This document shows, piece by piece, positions 1 through 11,189 of a stretch of 64,000 nt of DNA (its first letter is position 1; the number at the start of each line of letters is the position of its first letter). A program made the position numbers and the translations under genes. The notes under the pieces were generated by a model, which was not told where the DNA came from, searched no databases, and saw nothing but the letters and a program-made list of their open reading frames with translations. Source of the DNA: Inhella crocodyli (GTDB lineage: Bacteria > Pseudomonadota > Gammaproteobacteria > Burkholderiales > Burkholderiaceae_C); NCBI RefSeq assembly GCF_004004565.1, contig NZ_SACM01000005.1:124001-188000 (forward strand). Reading direction: 5' to 3'.

Positions 1-599
1 CTGATGGTGTGCAGGCGCCGGGCTTCGGGAACGATGCGCGGGTCGGTCGTGTACACGCCGTCCACGTCGGTGTAGATCAAGCACTCGTCGGCCTTCATGG
101 CCGCGGCCACGGCCACGGCCGAGGTGTCGGAGCCGCCCCGCCCCAGGGTGGTGACGTTGTCGTCCTCGTCCACGCCTTGGAAGCCCGTGATGACGACGAC
201 CCGGCCGGCGGCCAGGTCGGCGCGCACGCGGGCGTCGTCGATGCTCTGGATGCGGGCCTTGGTGTAGCTCTTGTCGGTGCGAATCGGCACCTGCCAACCG
301 CTGTAGCTGACGGCCTCCATGCCCTCTTGCTGAAGCGCGATGGACAGCAAACCCACCGACACCTGCTCGCCAGTGGCGGCGATGGCGTCGAGCTCGCGCT
401 GGATGGAGGGCGTGACCACCTCGGGGCTCAGCTCCTTGGCCAGGCCCAACAGTCGGTTCGTTTCCCCCGACATGGCCGAGGGCACCACCACCAACTGGTG
501 GCCCGCGCGCACCCATTTGGCGACGCGTTTGGCGACGTTGCGGATGCGCTCGGTGGAGCCCATCGACGTGCCGCCGTACTTGTGAACGATCAAGGCCAT
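1..599 (-). CDS. lysC: aspartate kinase, partial (C-terminus outside window)
   Basis: Aspartokinase, the ATP-dependent phosphorylation of aspartate that opens the lysine/threonine/methionine/diaminopimelate pathway. The start is the ATG read leftward from 599. The protein opens [15 protein letters not shown], the family's KYGGTS nucleotide-binding motif. The last visible stretch, [12 protein letters not shown], is the conserved substrate-site segment. About 199 residues are visible, and the regulatory ACT domains would lie beyond the left edge. A TAGAAT -10-like element sits about 42 bp upstream. The gene follows tilS on the same strand after a 78-bp gap that holds its own promoter elements, so it need not be co-transcribed with tilS. 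Confidence 0.95.
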   Translation of the reverse strand, partial: MALIVHKYGGTSMGSTERIRNVAKRVAKWVRAGHQLVVVPSAMSGETNRLLGLAKELSPEVVTPSIQRELDAIAATGEQVSVGLLSIALQQEGMEAVSYSGWQVPIRTDKSYTKARIQSIDDARVRADLAAGRVVVITGFQGVDEDDNVTTLGRGGSDTSAVAVAAAMKADECLIYTDVDGVYTTDPRIVPEARRLHTI

Positions 600-640
600 G
601 ATGTAACTGGGTTACGTGAAATCAGGCAAAAGGAGGGCGG

Positions 641-646
641 ATTCTA
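641..646 (-). promoter_or_regulatory. -10-like TAGAAT before lysC
   Basis: Read on the minus strand this is CCTAGAATC, a -10 form that recurs upstream of several genes here (4768, 25480, 39698, 61841). No good -35 hexamer is seen at 16-18 bp, so the assignment rests on the hexamer and its distance of about 42 bp to the lysC start. A palindrome GTAAC-tgg-GTTAC lies between it and the gene, at about 603-615. Confidence 0.35.
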
Positions 647-657
647 GGCAGCGCCCC

Positions 658-669
658 GGGGTTAACCCC
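658..669. repeat. perfect 12-bp palindrome GGGGTTAACCCC
   Basis: A perfect inverted repeat in the tilS-lysC gap, just upstream of the TAGAAT element of lysC. It could be an operator or the core of a weak hairpin. It has no run of T and is too short for a convincing terminator. Confidence 0.35.
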
Positions 670-677
670 TGACAGCG

Positions 678-1637
678 TTACTTCGCCTTGAGCGAAGGCT
701 CCAGCCGCATCACGCCCTTTCGAGAAAGCAAGCTGCCCTGGGGCGCCGGCCAGCGACCGCCCTGCCCGCGCCATTCGACCAACAAGCGGTCCACCAAGGC
801 GACGGGAACGCCCGCCGGCAGGCATTGGGCCAACCAGGCGTGCAGGGCGTTGGCGCGTCGCCCGGGCGGCAGGGCGCTCCAACAGCGAAAGACCAGACCG
901 CCATCGGGACCCGTGCAGCGGGGCAGGTCCTCGGCCGCCACCTCGTTGGCCAGCGAGCGGGCCCGCGCCGCTTGACGCGCCACGTCGCCCAGCACATGCA
1001 CGCTTTGCGGAAAGGCACTCGTCAGGGGCGGCATCACCTCTCGCCGCAAGCGGCTGCGGGCGAAGCGCGGATTGGCATTGCTGGCGTCGTCCACCCAGCC
1101 CAAGCCCGAGGCTTGCGCCGCCGCGCGCAGCTGGGCCCGGGGGCGGTCGAGCCAAGGCCGGGCCCAATGCAAGCCGTCCGCGTCCCACCGGGCCGGCATC
1201 CCTGCCAAACCGGCCGGCCCCGCCCCACGCAGGGCCTGCAAGAGCACGGTTTCGGCCTGGTCGTCGGCGTGCTGCGCCAGGAGCACCAAGCCCGCCCCGG
1301 CGTCCCGCGCCATCGCGGCCAAAGCGAGGTAACGCTCCCGCCGCGCCCAGGCTTCGACGCTGTCGCCTGGGGCCGGCGCGCCCGCCAGGCGGCGGACCAC
1401 CAGGCGCACCGGGCAGCCGACCTCGCCCAGGCGCTGAACGGTGGCCTCGGCGTGGGCCACCCAGGCATCGGCCTCGGGCATGAGGCCGTGGTGCACGTGC
1501 AGCGCCACGACGGACACGCCCAGCAAAACGCCCTGCCGGGCGGTCAACCACAGCAGGGCGGTGGAGTCGAGGCCGCCGCTGTAGGCGACGGCGACGCAGG
1601 GTCGCTCAGCGGGCTTTGGTGTCGCTGAATCGGCCAT
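678..1637 (-). CDS. tilS: tRNA(Ile) lysidine synthetase
   Basis: TilS converts the wobble cytidine of the CAU-anticodon tRNA-Ile to lysidine using ATP and lysine, which changes the tRNA from reading AUG to reading AUA. The PP-loop signature SGGLDS lies at residues 20-25, and a second motif ([10 protein letters not shown]) follows near residue 120. The 319-residue length fits the shorter TilS proteins rather than the roughly 430-residue E. coli form. Its start overlaps the 3' end of accA by 32 bp, which implies translational coupling. A later start would cut into the ATP site, so the overlap is probably real. Confidence 0.93.
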   Translation of the reverse strand: MADSATPKPAERPCVAVAYSGGLDSTALLWLTARQGVLLGVSVVALHVHHGLMPEADAWVAHAEATVQRLGEVGCPVRLVVRRLAGAPAPGDSVEAWARRERYLALAAMARDAGAGLVLLAQHADDQAETVLLQALRGAGPAGLAGMPARWDADGLHWARPWLDRPRAQLRAAAQASGLGWVDDASNANPRFARSRLRREVMPPLTSAFPQSVHVLGDVARQAARARSLANEVAAEDLPRCTGPDGGLVFRCWSALPPGRRANALHAWLAQCLPAGVPVALVDRLLVEWRGQGGRWPAPQGSLLSRKGVMRLEPSLKAK

Positions 1638-2577
1638 AGGCCAGCAGTCGCTCTTGGCGGCGTGCCAGCAGTTCGCTGGTCTTGAGGTCGGTGAGCTGAC
1701 GCAGCGATTCGCCCAGCGCGCGCTTGAGCGCGGCGGCCATGGCCTTGGCGTCGCGGTGGGCGCCGCCCACCGGCTCGTTGACGATCTTGTCGATCAGGCC
1801 CAGGGCCTTCAAGCGGTGCGCGGTGATGCCCAAAGACTCGGCCGCCTCGGACGCGCGGTCGGACGATTTCCACAGAATCGACGCGCAACCTTCGGGCGAA
1901 ATGACCGAGTAGGCGCTGTACTGGAGCATCAGCACCTGGTCGGCCACGCCGATGGCCAAGGCCCCGCCGCTGCCGCCCTCGCCGATCACCGTGGCGATCA
2001 GCGGCACTTCGAGCTGGGCGAACTCCAAGATGTTGCGGCCGATGGCCTCGCTCTGCCCGCGCTCTTCGGCCCCGATGCCGGGGTAGGCCCCCATGGTGTC
2101 GATGAAGCTGAACACCGGCAGGCCGAACTTCTCCGCCAGCTTGGCCAGGCGCAGGGCCTTGCGATAGCCCTCAGGGCGCGGCATGCCGAAGTTGCGCAGC
2201 GCGCGCTCTTTGGCGTCGCCGCCGCGCTGGTGGCCGATGACCATGCAGGCCTGGCCGTTGAAACGGGCCAGGCCGCCCACGATGGCCAGGTCGTCGGCGA
2301 AGTGACGGTCGCCGTGGAGTTCGATGAAATCGGTGAACAGCTCGCGGGCGTAGTCCAGCGTCTGTGGGCGCTGGGGGTGGCGGGCGATCTGGTAAATCTG
2401 CCAAGGCGCCAAACCGGCGTAGATGTCCTTGGTGAGCTGCTGGCTCTTTTTGGAGAGGCGGTCGATCTCTTCCGAGATGTCCACCGCGGACTCGCTTTGC
2501 ACGTAGCGCAGCTCGTCGATCTTGCTTTCCAGCTCGGCGATGGGGGTCTCGAAATCGAGGAAGTGGCGTTTGCTCAT
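1606..2577 (-). CDS. accA: acetyl-CoA carboxylase carboxyltransferase subunit alpha
   Basis: AccA and AccD form the carboxyltransferase that moves CO2 from biotinyl-AccB to acetyl-CoA to give malonyl-CoA, the committed step of fatty acid synthesis. The 323-residue protein has the family's N-terminal helical segment ([18 protein letters not shown]) and the crotonase-like core with [10 protein letters not shown] and the downstream [11 protein letters not shown]. Length and motifs are complete. It is followed by tilS with overlapping ends. The 64-bp gap upstream holds a palindrome (2611-2622) that also occurs near the TonB genes, a candidate operator for control of malonyl-CoA supply. Confidence 0.97.
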   Translation of the reverse strand: MSKRHFLDFETPIAELESKIDELRYVQSESAVDISEEIDRLSKKSQQLTKDIYAGLAPWQIYQIARHPQRPQTLDYARELFTDFIELHGDRHFADDLAIVGGLARFNGQACMVIGHQRGGDAKERALRNFGMPRPEGYRKALRLAKLAEKFGLPVFSFIDTMGAYPGIGAEERGQSEAIGRNILEFAQLEVPLIATVIGEGGSGGALAIGVADQVLMLQYSAYSVISPEGCASILWKSSDRASEAAESLGITAHRLKALGLIDKIVNEPVGGAHRDAKAMAAALKRALGESLRQLTDLKTSELLARRQERLLAYGRFSDTKAR

Positions 2578-2610
2578 GCCGCGATTGTCTCAGCTTGTCA
2601 CCGGGCGCCC

Positions 2611-2622
2611 AACCGATCGGTC
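2611..2622. promoter_or_regulatory. palindrome AACCGATCGGTC upstream of accA
   Basis: The core ACCGATCGGT is a perfect inverted repeat about 35 bp upstream of the accA start. Related copies, with the full GACCGnnCGGTC form, lie at 49863-49874 and 54301-54312, both intergenic. The form resembles TetR-family operators. The regulator is not identifiable in this window. Confidence 0.35.
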
Positions 2623-2641
2623 GGGAAACTCCGTAGACGGG

Positions 2642-3292
2642 TCAATAGTCCACGGGCAGCGGGTCGAGGCTGCGCCACAGGTACCAGGTGGCCACCGAGC
2701 GGTACGGCGCCCAGGCGTCGCCCACCTCGCGGGCCTCGGCACGGCTCACCGGCTCGCCTGAAAAATAGTTCACGCTGATGCCTTTTAGCAGCCCGATGTC
2801 GTCCAAAGGCAGCACGTTGGGACGCATCAGGTGAAAGATGAGGAACATCTCGGCCGTCCAGCGGCCGATGCCGCGGATCGCGACCAGCTCTTCGATGATG
2901 GCCTCGTCGTCCATCTGCGCCCACTGGCGCACGTGCACCTGGCCGGCCTCGAAGTGCTGCGCCAGGTCGCGCAGGTACTCGGCCTTGCGCACCGACAAGC
3001 CGGCCGTGCGCAGCGAGGGCACGTCATGGCCCAACACCACCGCCGGTGCGACCTTGTGCGCGGGGCCGCCCATCAAGGCCACGAAGCGCTCCCAGACCGA
3101 TTGCGCCGCCTTGACGGAAATCTGCTGGCCCGTGATCGAGCGCGCCAAGGTGGTGAAAGCGTCGCCCTTGTTGGACAGGCGCGCCTCGCCGAACTGGGGG
3201 ATGAGCTTCTTCATCACCCGGTCGCGCTTGGCCAGGTGCTTGCAAGCCTCGTCCCAGTAGTCGGGGGTGACCACCCCAGGCCGGGGCGCCAT
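2642..3292 (-). CDS. DNA-3-methyladenine glycosylase II family protein (AlkA-like)
   Basis: Base-excision repair glycosylase of the HhH-GPD superfamily, expected to remove alkylated purines from DNA. The 216-residue protein has the helix-hairpin-helix IRGIGRWTAEMFL followed by the catalytic aspartate in LPLDDIGL. The N-terminal half carries TLARSITGQQIS, typical of the glycosylase core. The ATG at 3292 overlaps the cysS stop by one base (TGATG), so translation is coupled to cysS. An ORF reading through from further upstream is an out-of-frame shadow of cysS. Confidence 0.9.
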   Translation of the reverse strand: MAPRPGVVTPDYWDEACKHLAKRDRVMKKLIPQFGEARLSNKGDAFTTLARSITGQQISVKAAQSVWERFVALMGGPAHKVAPAVVLGHDVPSLRTAGLSVRKAEYLRDLAQHFEAGQVHVRQWAQMDDEAIIEELVAIRGIGRWTAEMFLIFHLMRPNVLPLDDIGLLKGISVNYFSGEPVSRAEAREVGDAWAPYRSVATWYLWRSLDPLPVDY

Positions 3293-4668
3293 CAGGCCTT
3301 GACCCAGGTGGTGCCCGCCGGGCCGTCTTTGAGCGTGATGCCGGCCGCCGTCAATTCGGCCCGGATGGCATCGGCGCCGGCGAAGTCTTTGGCCGCTTTG
3401 GCCGCCGCCCGGGCGGCAATGCGCTCGGCGATCCAGGCCTCGTCCACCCCGCCGCCGCGCTGCTGCAAGTAGCTGCGCGGGTCGGCCTGCAGCACGCCCA
3501 AGGTGCCGGCCAAGGCCTTGAGCAATCCGGCGCGCTCGGGGGAACGCGTGCGGTTCACCTCGCCGGCCAGGTCGAACAAGACGGCCAAAGCCTGCGGCGT
3601 GTTGAAGTCTTCGTCCATCGCCGCCTTGAAGGCGGCGGCCGTGGGCTCGGCCCAGTCCAAGGCCACGTCGGCCGGTGGCACGGCGTCCAGCGCGGTGTAC
3701 AGGCGCGTGAGCGCCACCTCGGCATCGTCCAGGTGGGCGTCGCTGAAGTTGAACGGCCGGCGGTAGTGCGTGCGCAGCATGAAGAAGCGCAGGGTTTCGC
3801 CGTCGAACTTCTGCAGCACGTCGCGGATGGTGAAGAAGTTGCCCAGACTCTTGGACATCTTCTCGCCATCGACGTTCAAAAAGCCGTTGTGCAGCCAGTA
3901 CCGGGCGAAGGGCATGCCCGCGCCCTGGCTTTGCGCGATCTCGTTCTCGTGGTGCGGGAACTGCAGGTCGGCGCCACCGCCGTGGATGTCGAAGGCCTCG
4001 CCGAGCAACGCGCAGCTCATGGCCGAGCACTCGATGTGCCAACCCGGGCGCCCCAGGCCGTAGCGGCCGCCTTCGAACTTTGCATCCAGCGGCTCGTCGG
4101 CCTTCGCCGCCTTCCAGAGCACGAAATCCAGCGGGTCGCGCTTGCTGTCGTCCACGGCGATGCGCTCGCCCGCCCGCAGGTCGTCCAGGCTCTTGCCGCT
4201 CAAGCGGCCGTAGCCCTCGAACTTGCGCACCGCGAAGTTCACGTCGCCGTCGTCGGCTTGGTAGGCCAAGCCTTTGGCCTCCAATTGCTCGATGAGGCCG
4301 ATCATCTGCGGCACGTACTCGGTGGCCCGAGGCTCGTGCGTGGGCAGGGTGATGCCGACCTTGGCGAAATCCTCGTGCATGGCGGCCGTCATCTCGTCCG
4401 TCAGTTGCCGGATCGGGATGCCGCGCTCCAGCGCCCGCTTGATGATCTTGTCGTCGATGTCCGTGATGTTGCGGACGTAGGTCACCTCGTAGCCCGAGGC
4501 CCTGAGCCAGCGGTAGACGACGTCGAAGGCCATCATCATCCGCAGGTGACCCATGTGGCACAGGTCGTAGATCGTCATGCCGCAGACGTACATCCGGACG
4601 TGGCCGTCTTGCAGGGGTCGGAACTCTTCGACCGAACGGGTCAGGGTGTTGTGCAGGCGCAGCGACAT
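3292..4668 (-). CDS. cysS: cysteinyl-tRNA synthetase
   Basis: Charges tRNA-Cys with cysteine. The 458-residue class Ia synthetase has the HIGH-like signature HMGHLR near residue 38, the KMSKS loop (KMSKSLGNF) near residue 268, and the zinc-binding Cys/His residues of the family ([24 protein letters not shown]). Its size matches bacterial CysRS. It is the first gene of a minus-strand run with the AlkA-like gene. The leader carries a strong hairpin (4687-4710) about 20 bases before the start. Confidence 0.97.
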   Translation of the reverse strand: MSLRLHNTLTRSVEEFRPLQDGHVRMYVCGMTIYDLCHMGHLRMMMAFDVVYRWLRASGYEVTYVRNITDIDDKIIKRALERGIPIRQLTDEMTAAMHEDFAKVGITLPTHEPRATEYVPQMIGLIEQLEAKGLAYQADDGDVNFAVRKFEGYGRLSGKSLDDLRAGERIAVDDSKRDPLDFVLWKAAKADEPLDAKFEGGRYGLGRPGWHIECSAMSCALLGEAFDIHGGGADLQFPHHENEIAQSQGAGMPFARYWLHNGFLNVDGEKMSKSLGNFFTIRDVLQKFDGETLRFFMLRTHYRRPFNFSDAHLDDAEVALTRLYTALDAVPPADVALDWAEPTAAAFKAAMDEDFNTPQALAVLFDLAGEVNRTRSPERAGLLKALAGTLGVLQADPRSYLQQRGGGVDEAWIAERIAARAAAKAAKDFAGADAIRAELTAAGITLKDGPAGTTWVKA

Positions 4669-4686
4669 GGGCGGTCGGAAGAAACC

Positions 4687-4710
4687 AACGGCCCCGTGGG
4701 AGGGGCCGTT
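4687..4710 (-). terminator. terminator-like hairpin in the cysS leader
   Basis: A 9-bp perfect stem, AACGGCCCC/GGGGCCGTT, with a 6-base loop. On the minus strand it is followed by GGTTTCTTCC. It lies between the likely promoter and the start of cysS, so it could act as an attenuator or simply as a leader stem-loop. No T-box features were seen. Confidence 0.4.
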
Positions 4711-4767
4711 TCAAACAAGGGGAACAGGGTAGTGGCAGCCGGACCGGCAGGGGCCTCGGGGCATCCC

Positions 4768-4773
4768 TAGAAT
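4768..4773 (+). promoter_or_regulatory. -10-like TAGAAT before the TPR/cyclophilin operon
   Basis: CCTAGAATC lies about 52 bp upstream of the start of the TPR gene in the divergent cysS/TPR gap. It has the same form as the -10 candidates of lysC, icd and sodB. No convincing -35 is visible. Confidence 0.35.
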
Positions 4774-4824
4774 CGCGGCTCAGTATATCGAGGCCCCTCC
4801 CCGGCGGCCCCGCACTTTCTCCCC

Positions 4825-5334
4825 ATGCACCCCTTCGCCGTCCTCCTCGGGCTCTGGCTGGCCGCGACCCCGGCCCTCGCTCAGGCCCCCAGCGCCAATC
4901 CGCTCGACCAGGCCCAGTCGCACTGGTACGGCGGCCGCCAGGCGCAGGCCATCGAGGTGCTGACGCAGGCCGTGCAGGCCGACCCCCAGCAAAGCCGCTG
5001 GCGCTTCACGCTGGCCTGGATGAAGCAAGAGCGCGGTGACACCGCTGGCGCGGAGGCGCTGTTGAGCCGCTTGATCGAGGACTTCCCCGACCACGCGGAG
5101 GCGCACAACAACCTCGCGGTCATCCAGGCGGCCCGGGGCGAACTGGACGCCGCCCACCAAAGCCTGGCCCGGGCCGTGCTGCTGAACCCGGCACACGCGC
5201 AAGCCCAAGAAAACCTGGGCGACGTCTTGTTGCGCCTGGCGCAACGGGCGTACGCCAAGGCCCAAGGCCTGCAGCCGCAAACGCGCCTGCAACTCAAGAT
5301 TTCCCAACTCGAGGCGCTGACGCGCGCCCGCTGA
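4825..5334 (+). CDS. secreted tetratricopeptide-repeat protein
   Basis: A 169-residue protein with a signal peptide (cleavage likely after ATPALA, near residue 19) and about three TPR units, seen as repeated W/A-G-A-P patterns such as HAEAHNNLAVIQAARGELDAA. TPR arrays mediate protein contacts, so this is probably a periplasmic or outer-membrane-associated scaffold. Its stop is two bases before the start of the exported cyclophilin, and it heads the operon TPR-ppiA-ppiB-lpxH-mtfA. A role in envelope protein assembly is plausible, but the partner cannot be named. Confidence 0.85.
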   Translation: MHPFAVLLGLWLAATPALAQAPSANPLDQAQSHWYGGRQAQAIEVLTQAVQADPQQSRWRFTLAWMKQERGDTAGAEALLSRLIEDFPDHAEAHNNLAVIQAARGELDAAHQSLARAVLLNPAHAQAQENLGDVLLRLAQRAYAKAQGLQPQTRLQLKISQLEALTRAR

Positions 5335-5336
5335 CC

Positions 5337-5903
5337 ATGCTCAAACCCCTCGTGCTGGCCGCCGCCCTGCTGGGCGCGACGGCCGCCTCGGCCCAGACCG
5401 TGGTGCTGAGCACCACCGCCGGTGACATCAAGATCGCGGTCGACGCGGAGAAGGCCCCCAAGAGCGCGGCCAACTTTCTCGCCTATGTGAAGGCCGGCCA
5501 CTACGACGGCACCATCTTTCACCGGGTCATCAGCGATTTCATGATCCAAGGCGGCGGCTTCACGCCGAAGATGCAGCAAAAGCCCACCAAATCGCCCATC
5601 CCGCTGGAGAGCCGCAACGGCCTGCGCAACGTGCGCGGCAGCGTGGCCATGGCGCGCACCGGCGACCCGAACTCGGCCACGGCCCAGTTCTTCATCAACG
5701 TCGTGGACAACGGCTTCTTGGACGCCGACCAGGCCCAAGACGGCAACGGCTACGCCGTGTTCGCCCACGTCACGGCGGGCATGGACGTGGTCGACAAGAT
5801 CCGCGCCACGCCCGTCGGCAACCAAGGCATGTTCCAGAACGTGCCGCTCACCCCCATCACCATCACCAAGGCGCGCATCGAAGCCGCCCCCAAGAAGAAA
5901 TGA
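5337..5903 (+). CDS. ppiA: periplasmic cyclophilin-type peptidyl-prolyl isomerase
   Basis: Catalyses cis-trans isomerisation of Xaa-Pro bonds in exported proteins. The 188-residue protein has a signal peptide (likely cleaved after ATAASA) followed by a full cyclophilin fold. The active-site arginine/phenylalanine segment [13 protein letters not shown] and the motif [18 protein letters not shown] are present. It overlaps the following cytoplasmic paralogue by 4 bp. The two differ chiefly in the signal peptide and look like an ancient tandem duplication. Confidence 0.93.
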   Translation: MLKPLVLAAALLGATAASAQTVVLSTTAGDIKIAVDAEKAPKSAANFLAYVKAGHYDGTIFHRVISDFMIQGGGFTPKMQQKPTKSPIPLESRNGLRNVRGSVAMARTGDPNSATAQFFINVVDNGFLDADQAQDGNGYAVFAHVTAGMDVVDKIRATPVGNQGMFQNVPLTPITITKARIEAAPKKK

Positions 5904-6403
5904 AACCCACCGTCGAACTCCACACCAACCACGGCCTGATCAAGATCGAACTCGACGCCGAGAAGGCGCCGGCCTCGGTCGAAAACTTCCTCGGCTACGT
6001 CCGCCGCGGCCACTACGACGGCACGGTGTTCCACCGCGTCATCAAGGGCTTCATGATCCAAGGCGGCGGCATGACGGCCGACATGAAGCAAAAGGCCACC
6101 CAGGCCCCCATCCAGAACGAGGCCAACAACGGCCTGAAGAACATGAAGTACACGCTGGCCATGGCGCGGACCAACGACCCGCACTCGGCCACCGCCCAGT
6201 TCTTCATCAACACGAAGGACAACGACTTCCTGAACTTCACGCGCGAGAGCGGCTCGGGCTGGGGTTACGCCGTGTTTGGCGCCGTGATCGAAGGCCAGGC
6301 CATCGTCGACGCCATCGAAAAGGTGCGCACTGGCCGCTCGGGCTTCCACGACGACGTGCCGCTCGAGGCCGTGGTGATCGAGAAGGCCGTCGAGGCCGCC
6401 TGA
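5900..6403 (+). CDS. ppiB: cytoplasmic cyclophilin-type peptidyl-prolyl isomerase
   Basis: A 167-residue PPIase without a signal peptide. The catalytic segment [14 protein letters not shown] and the downstream [18 protein letters not shown] are conserved. It is clearly homologous to the gene immediately upstream. The ATG lies inside the upstream stop region (ATGA overlap). PpiB-type enzymes assist folding in the cytosol. It is followed after 4 bp by lpxH, an arrangement common in Burkholderiales. Confidence 0.95.
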   Translation: MKPTVELHTNHGLIKIELDAEKAPASVENFLGYVRRGHYDGTVFHRVIKGFMIQGGGMTADMKQKATQAPIQNEANNGLKNMKYTLAMARTNDPHSATAQFFINTKDNDFLNFTRESGSGWGYAVFGAVIEGQAIVDAIEKVRTGRSGFHDDVPLEAVVIEKAVEAA

Positions 6404-6407
6404 TCGT

Positions 6408-7172
6408 TTGATCCGGCACCTGCAAGCGCCGCCCGCATGGCGGCGCCTGGCCTTCGTGTCCGACCTTCATCTGGGGCCGGACACGCCGCGCACCCTGGCG
6501 ACTTTTGAGGCCTTGCTCGGGCGCTTGCAGGCCGACGCCCTGTTCGTCTTGGGCGACCTGTTCGAAGCCTGGGTGGGCGACGACGCCCTGGACCTGCCTT
6601 ACGCCCAGCGCGTGGCCCAGGCCCTGTCAAGCAGCGCCCAGCATCGGCCGCAGTACTTCATCGCTGGCAACCGCGATTTTTTGGCCGGCGAGGCCTTCGC
6701 TCAGGCCTGCGGCTTGCAGCGCGTGGACGAACTGCTGACCCTCGACGCCTGGGGCGAGCGCTACCTCGTGGCCCATGGTGACGCCCAGTGCCTGGACGAC
6801 ACCGCCTACCAGGCTTTCCGCACGCAAGTGCGCCAGGCCGCTTGGCAGCAAGCCTTTGCCCAACGACCGCTGGAAGAGCGCTTGGCGCAAGCCGCCCAGA
6901 TGCGCGATGCCAGCCGGGCGAGCCAAGCCCAACAAGCGCAACAGGGCCTGCCCTTCGCCGACCCCGACGCCGCGCATTGCCGCGGCCTCCTGCTCACGGC
7001 CGGCGCCCGCCTGTTCATCCACGGCCACACCCACCGTCCGGGTTGCTTTTCTTTGGGCGACGGCCTGGCCCGTCTGGTGTTGAGCGATTGGGACCTGGAT
7101 CACGGCAACGCCCCACGCGCCGAGTGCCTGTACCTCGGGCCCGAAGGCATCCAGCGCGAAGCCCTGGCGTGA
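6408..7172 (+). CDS. lpxH: UDP-2,3-diacylglucosamine diphosphatase
   Basis: Lipid A pathway enzyme that hydrolyses UDP-2,3-diacylglucosamine to lipid X and UMP at the inner membrane. The 254-residue calcineurin-like phosphoesterase carries the metal-site motifs SDLHLG, GDLFEAWVGDD, GNRD and HGHTH in order. The GDLFEAWVGDD and GNRDF forms mark true LpxH, in contrast to the PlcP-type paralogue at 11190-12032, which has GNHD. The start is TTG at 6408, which keeps the conserved N-terminus. The stop overlaps the GTG start of mtfA. Confidence 0.93.
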   Translation: MIRHLQAPPAWRRLAFVSDLHLGPDTPRTLATFEALLGRLQADALFVLGDLFEAWVGDDALDLPYAQRVAQALSSSAQHRPQYFIAGNRDFLAGEAFAQACGLQRVDELLTLDAWGERYLVAHGDAQCLDDTAYQAFRTQVRQAAWQQAFAQRPLEERLAQAAQMRDASRASQAQQAQQGLPFADPDAAHCRGLLLTAGARLFIHGHTHRPGCFSLGDGLARLVLSDWDLDHGNAPRAECLYLGPEGIQREALA

Positions 7173-7912
7173 GTTGGCTTGCGCGCTGGCGGGCGTGGCG
7201 CGAGCAACGCCTGATCGACCGGCATCCCATCCCCGAAGCCCTGTGGCAGGCCACGCTGGCGCGCTACCCGTTCTTGCCGGATGCCCCTCGCCTGCGCGCG
7301 ATGACCAGCTTGTTCCTGGCCACGCGCGAGTTCCACGGCGCGGGCGGCCTGGTGGTGACCGACGCCATGGCGGTGGCCGTCGCGGCCCAGGCCTGCCTGC
7401 CGGTGATGCACCTGGGCCTCGGGGCCTATGGCCCCACGCGGGGCATCGTCATGCACCCCGGCGAAGTGCTGGCACCCCGAGAAGACGTGGACGAGCACGG
7501 CGTCGTGCACCAATGGGAAGAGCCCCTGGCCGGCGAGGCCATGCCGGGCGGCCCCCTCATGCTGACCTGGGACGCCGTGGACTGGCAGGACGACGGCGGG
7601 CCGGTCTTCAACGTGGTGATCCACGAGTTCGTCCACCTGATCGACCTGGGCAACGGCGAGTCCGACGGCCTGCCGCCGCTGCCCAGCGCCGAGGCCTCGC
7701 GCGCCTGGCTCGAGGGCTTGACCGCCGCCTGGGACCGCTTCGCCGACCGCGTGGCCCACCGCGAGCCAAGCTGCATCGACGACTACGGCACCGAGGCCTT
7801 GGACGAGTTCTTCGCCGTGGCGGCCGAGGCCTTCTTCGTCGACCCCGAGGCCCTGCGCGCCGAAGACCCCGCGCTGCACCAGCAACTGGCCGACTACTTC
7901 CAGCCCGCCTGA
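7169..7912 (+). CDS. mtfA: M90-family zinc metallopeptidase (MtfA-like)
   Basis: A 247-residue protein of the MtfA/YeeI peptidase family, known in E. coli to bind the glucose repressor Mlc and to have aminopeptidase activity. The zinc motif HEFVH lies at residues 152-156, inside VIHEFVHLIDL, with a downstream glutamate-rich helix (EALDEFFAVAAEAFF) typical of the family. The GTG start at 7169 overlaps the lpxH stop. Longer frames extending upstream are shadows of lpxH. The function here is inferred from the family only. Confidence 0.88.
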   Translation: MSWLARWRAWREQRLIDRHPIPEALWQATLARYPFLPDAPRLRAMTSLFLATREFHGAGGLVVTDAMAVAVAAQACLPVMHLGLGAYGPTRGIVMHPGEVLAPREDVDEHGVVHQWEEPLAGEAMPGGPLMLTWDAVDWQDDGGPVFNVVIHEFVHLIDLGNGESDGLPPLPSAEASRAWLEGLTAAWDRFADRVAHREPSCIDDYGTEALDEFFAVAAEAFFVDPEALRAEDPALHQQLADYFQPA

Positions 7913-7917
7913 AAGCA

Positions 7918-7950
7918 CAACGCCCACCGGCCCGAAGGCGGTGGGCGTTG
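7918..7950. terminator. bidirectional hairpin between mtfA and clpA
   Basis: A perfect 12-bp stem, CAACGCCCACCG/CGGTGGGCGTTG, with a 9-base loop, sits between two convergent genes. It lacks a long T run but is well placed to end both transcripts. Confidence 0.75.
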
Positions 7951-7967
7951 GAAGCTGAAGCGCAGGC

Positions 7968-10300
<2,333 letters not shown>

Positions 10301-10304
<4 letters not shown>

Positions 10305-10660
10305 GCGGCCTCCATGATGCATTGAAGGGGATGGCCGGCGCGCTTGGCAGCGTCCAGCACCAGTTCGACCTTGGTGGCCGCCACGTCCTTGGAGTAAACC
10401 CCGCAAACGCCGCGGCCTTCGTGATGGATCTTGAGCATGATGAGCGTCGCACTGTCCAGGTCGTGGCGGAAGTACTCCTGCAGCACCATGACAACGAACT
10501 CCATCGGGGTGAAGTCGTCGTTCAGCATCAGCACCTGGTACAGGCGCGGCGGCTCGGTGCGCTGCGCCTGGCGCTCGGCCACGGTTGAGCCCTGGCCGTT
10601 GTCGGGCAAGGGCCCTGGCGTGGGCGTGCCAGGTGGGGTGGAGAGGGAGGGAAACGGCAT
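10301..10660 (-). CDS. clpS: ClpS adaptor protein
   Basis: N-recognin that brings proteins with destabilising N-terminal residues to ClpAP. The 119-residue protein has the conserved core [18 protein letters not shown] and the later [12 protein letters not shown]. The roughly 40-residue proline-rich N-terminus is longer than usual, so a later start such as the GTG at VAERQAQ is possible. Translational overlap with clpA implies one operon. A minus-strand TAGAAT hexamer (10667-10672) lies only 7 bp before the annotated ATG, which would make the transcript leaderless or favour a later start. Confidence 0.95.
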
Positions 10661-10774
10661 GCGTTGATTCTAGGGAGCGGACCCCGGGCGCGCCGGCAGG
10701 TGCCCCGTTAACCCAGGTGGGCCGCACGGCCTCATTCTCAAGACCCGTGCCGCCAGGCAAGCCCAAGAATTGCC

Positions 10775-10794
10775 GCACTTGTCAGCACTTGTCA
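10775..10794 (+). repeat. tandem 10-bp direct repeat GCACTTGTCA x2
   Basis: Two perfect adjacent copies of GCACTTGTCA, with a third partial copy (GCAC), lie in the 242-bp gap between clpS and the cold-shock gene. The 10-bp period places both copies on one face of the helix. It may bind a regulator of either divergent gene. It does not fit a Pho box, which needs an 11-bp period. Confidence 0.5.
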
Positions 10795-10834
10795 GCACCA
10801 ACTTGGGGTCTGCCCCATCCGGGCACGCCCTGAA

Positions 10835-10864
10835 TTGACGCAGCCCGTGCCACCTCCTGAGAAT
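10835..10864 (+). promoter_or_regulatory. sigma70-type promoter of the cold-shock gene
   Basis: A -35 TTGACG (10835-10840) and a -10 GAGAAT (10859-10864) are separated by 18 bp. This predicts a transcript start near 10871 and a short leader of about 32 bases ending in CAAGGACGCGAC before the ATG. Confidence 0.55.
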
Positions 10865-10902
10865 CCGTGCCTCATTTTTGGGCAGCCCCTCAAGGACGCG
10901 AC

Positions 10903-11127
10903 ATGCAACACGGTACGGTCAAGTGGTTCAACGACGCCAAAGGTTTCGGCTTCATCGAACCCGAGGCCGGCGGTGCCGACGTGTTCGCCCACTTCAGCGC
11001 GATCAACATGGAAGGCTTTCGCACCCTGCGTCAAGGCAGCCGCGTGAGCTTTGAGTTGGTCGAGGGCCCCAAAGGTGTGCTGGCGCAAAACATCCAACCC
11101 GTCGAAAACGGCGCGCCGACCAACTGA
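10903..11127 (+). CDS. cold-shock domain protein
   Basis: A 74-residue single CSD protein (CspA family) that binds single-stranded RNA/DNA. RNP1 (KGFGFIEPE) and RNP2 (VFAHFSAI) are intact. The chosen ATG gives the usual MxxGTVKWFN opening. The frame extends upstream to 10867, but those residues are not family-like. The gene is monocistronic, with a clear promoter upstream and a strong intrinsic terminator downstream. No long cspA-type cold-shock leader is present, so it may be a constitutive or growth-phase member. Confidence 0.93.
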   Translation: MQHGTVKWFNDAKGFGFIEPEAGGADVFAHFSAINMEGFRTLRQGSRVSFELVEGPKGVLAQNIQPVENGAPTN

Positions 11128-11148
11128 GCTCACCCGCAAACCCCCGTG

Positions 11149-11179
11149 CAAGGCCCGCCACAAGCGGGCCTTGTTTTTT
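11149..11179 (+). terminator. intrinsic terminator after the cold-shock gene
   Basis: A perfect 10-bp stem, CAAGGCCCGC/GCGGGCCTTG, with loop CACAA and followed by TTTTTT. This is a textbook rho-independent terminator. Confidence 0.92.
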
Positions 11180-11189
11180 GGGCGGCGTC

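Noticed and set aside
600-677. A tRNA gene between tilS and lysC
   Set aside because: Some Burkholderiales have a tRNA near lysC, but no cloverleaf or T-loop (GGTTCGAAT-like) sequence is present.
2642-4714. A single 690-residue protein from cysS into the AlkA-like gene
   Set aside because: Only the last 216 residues, from the ATG at 3292, are real. The upstream part is cysS in another frame.
6788-7912. A 374-residue form of mtfA
   Set aside because: Residues before the GTG at 7169 are an out-of-frame reading of lpxH, Pro/Arg-rich and not family-like.
10775-10794. The GTCA-containing tandem repeat as a Pho box
   Set aside because: Its period is 10 bp, not 11, and there is no -10 at the right distance. 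Neither neighbour is a phosphate gene.
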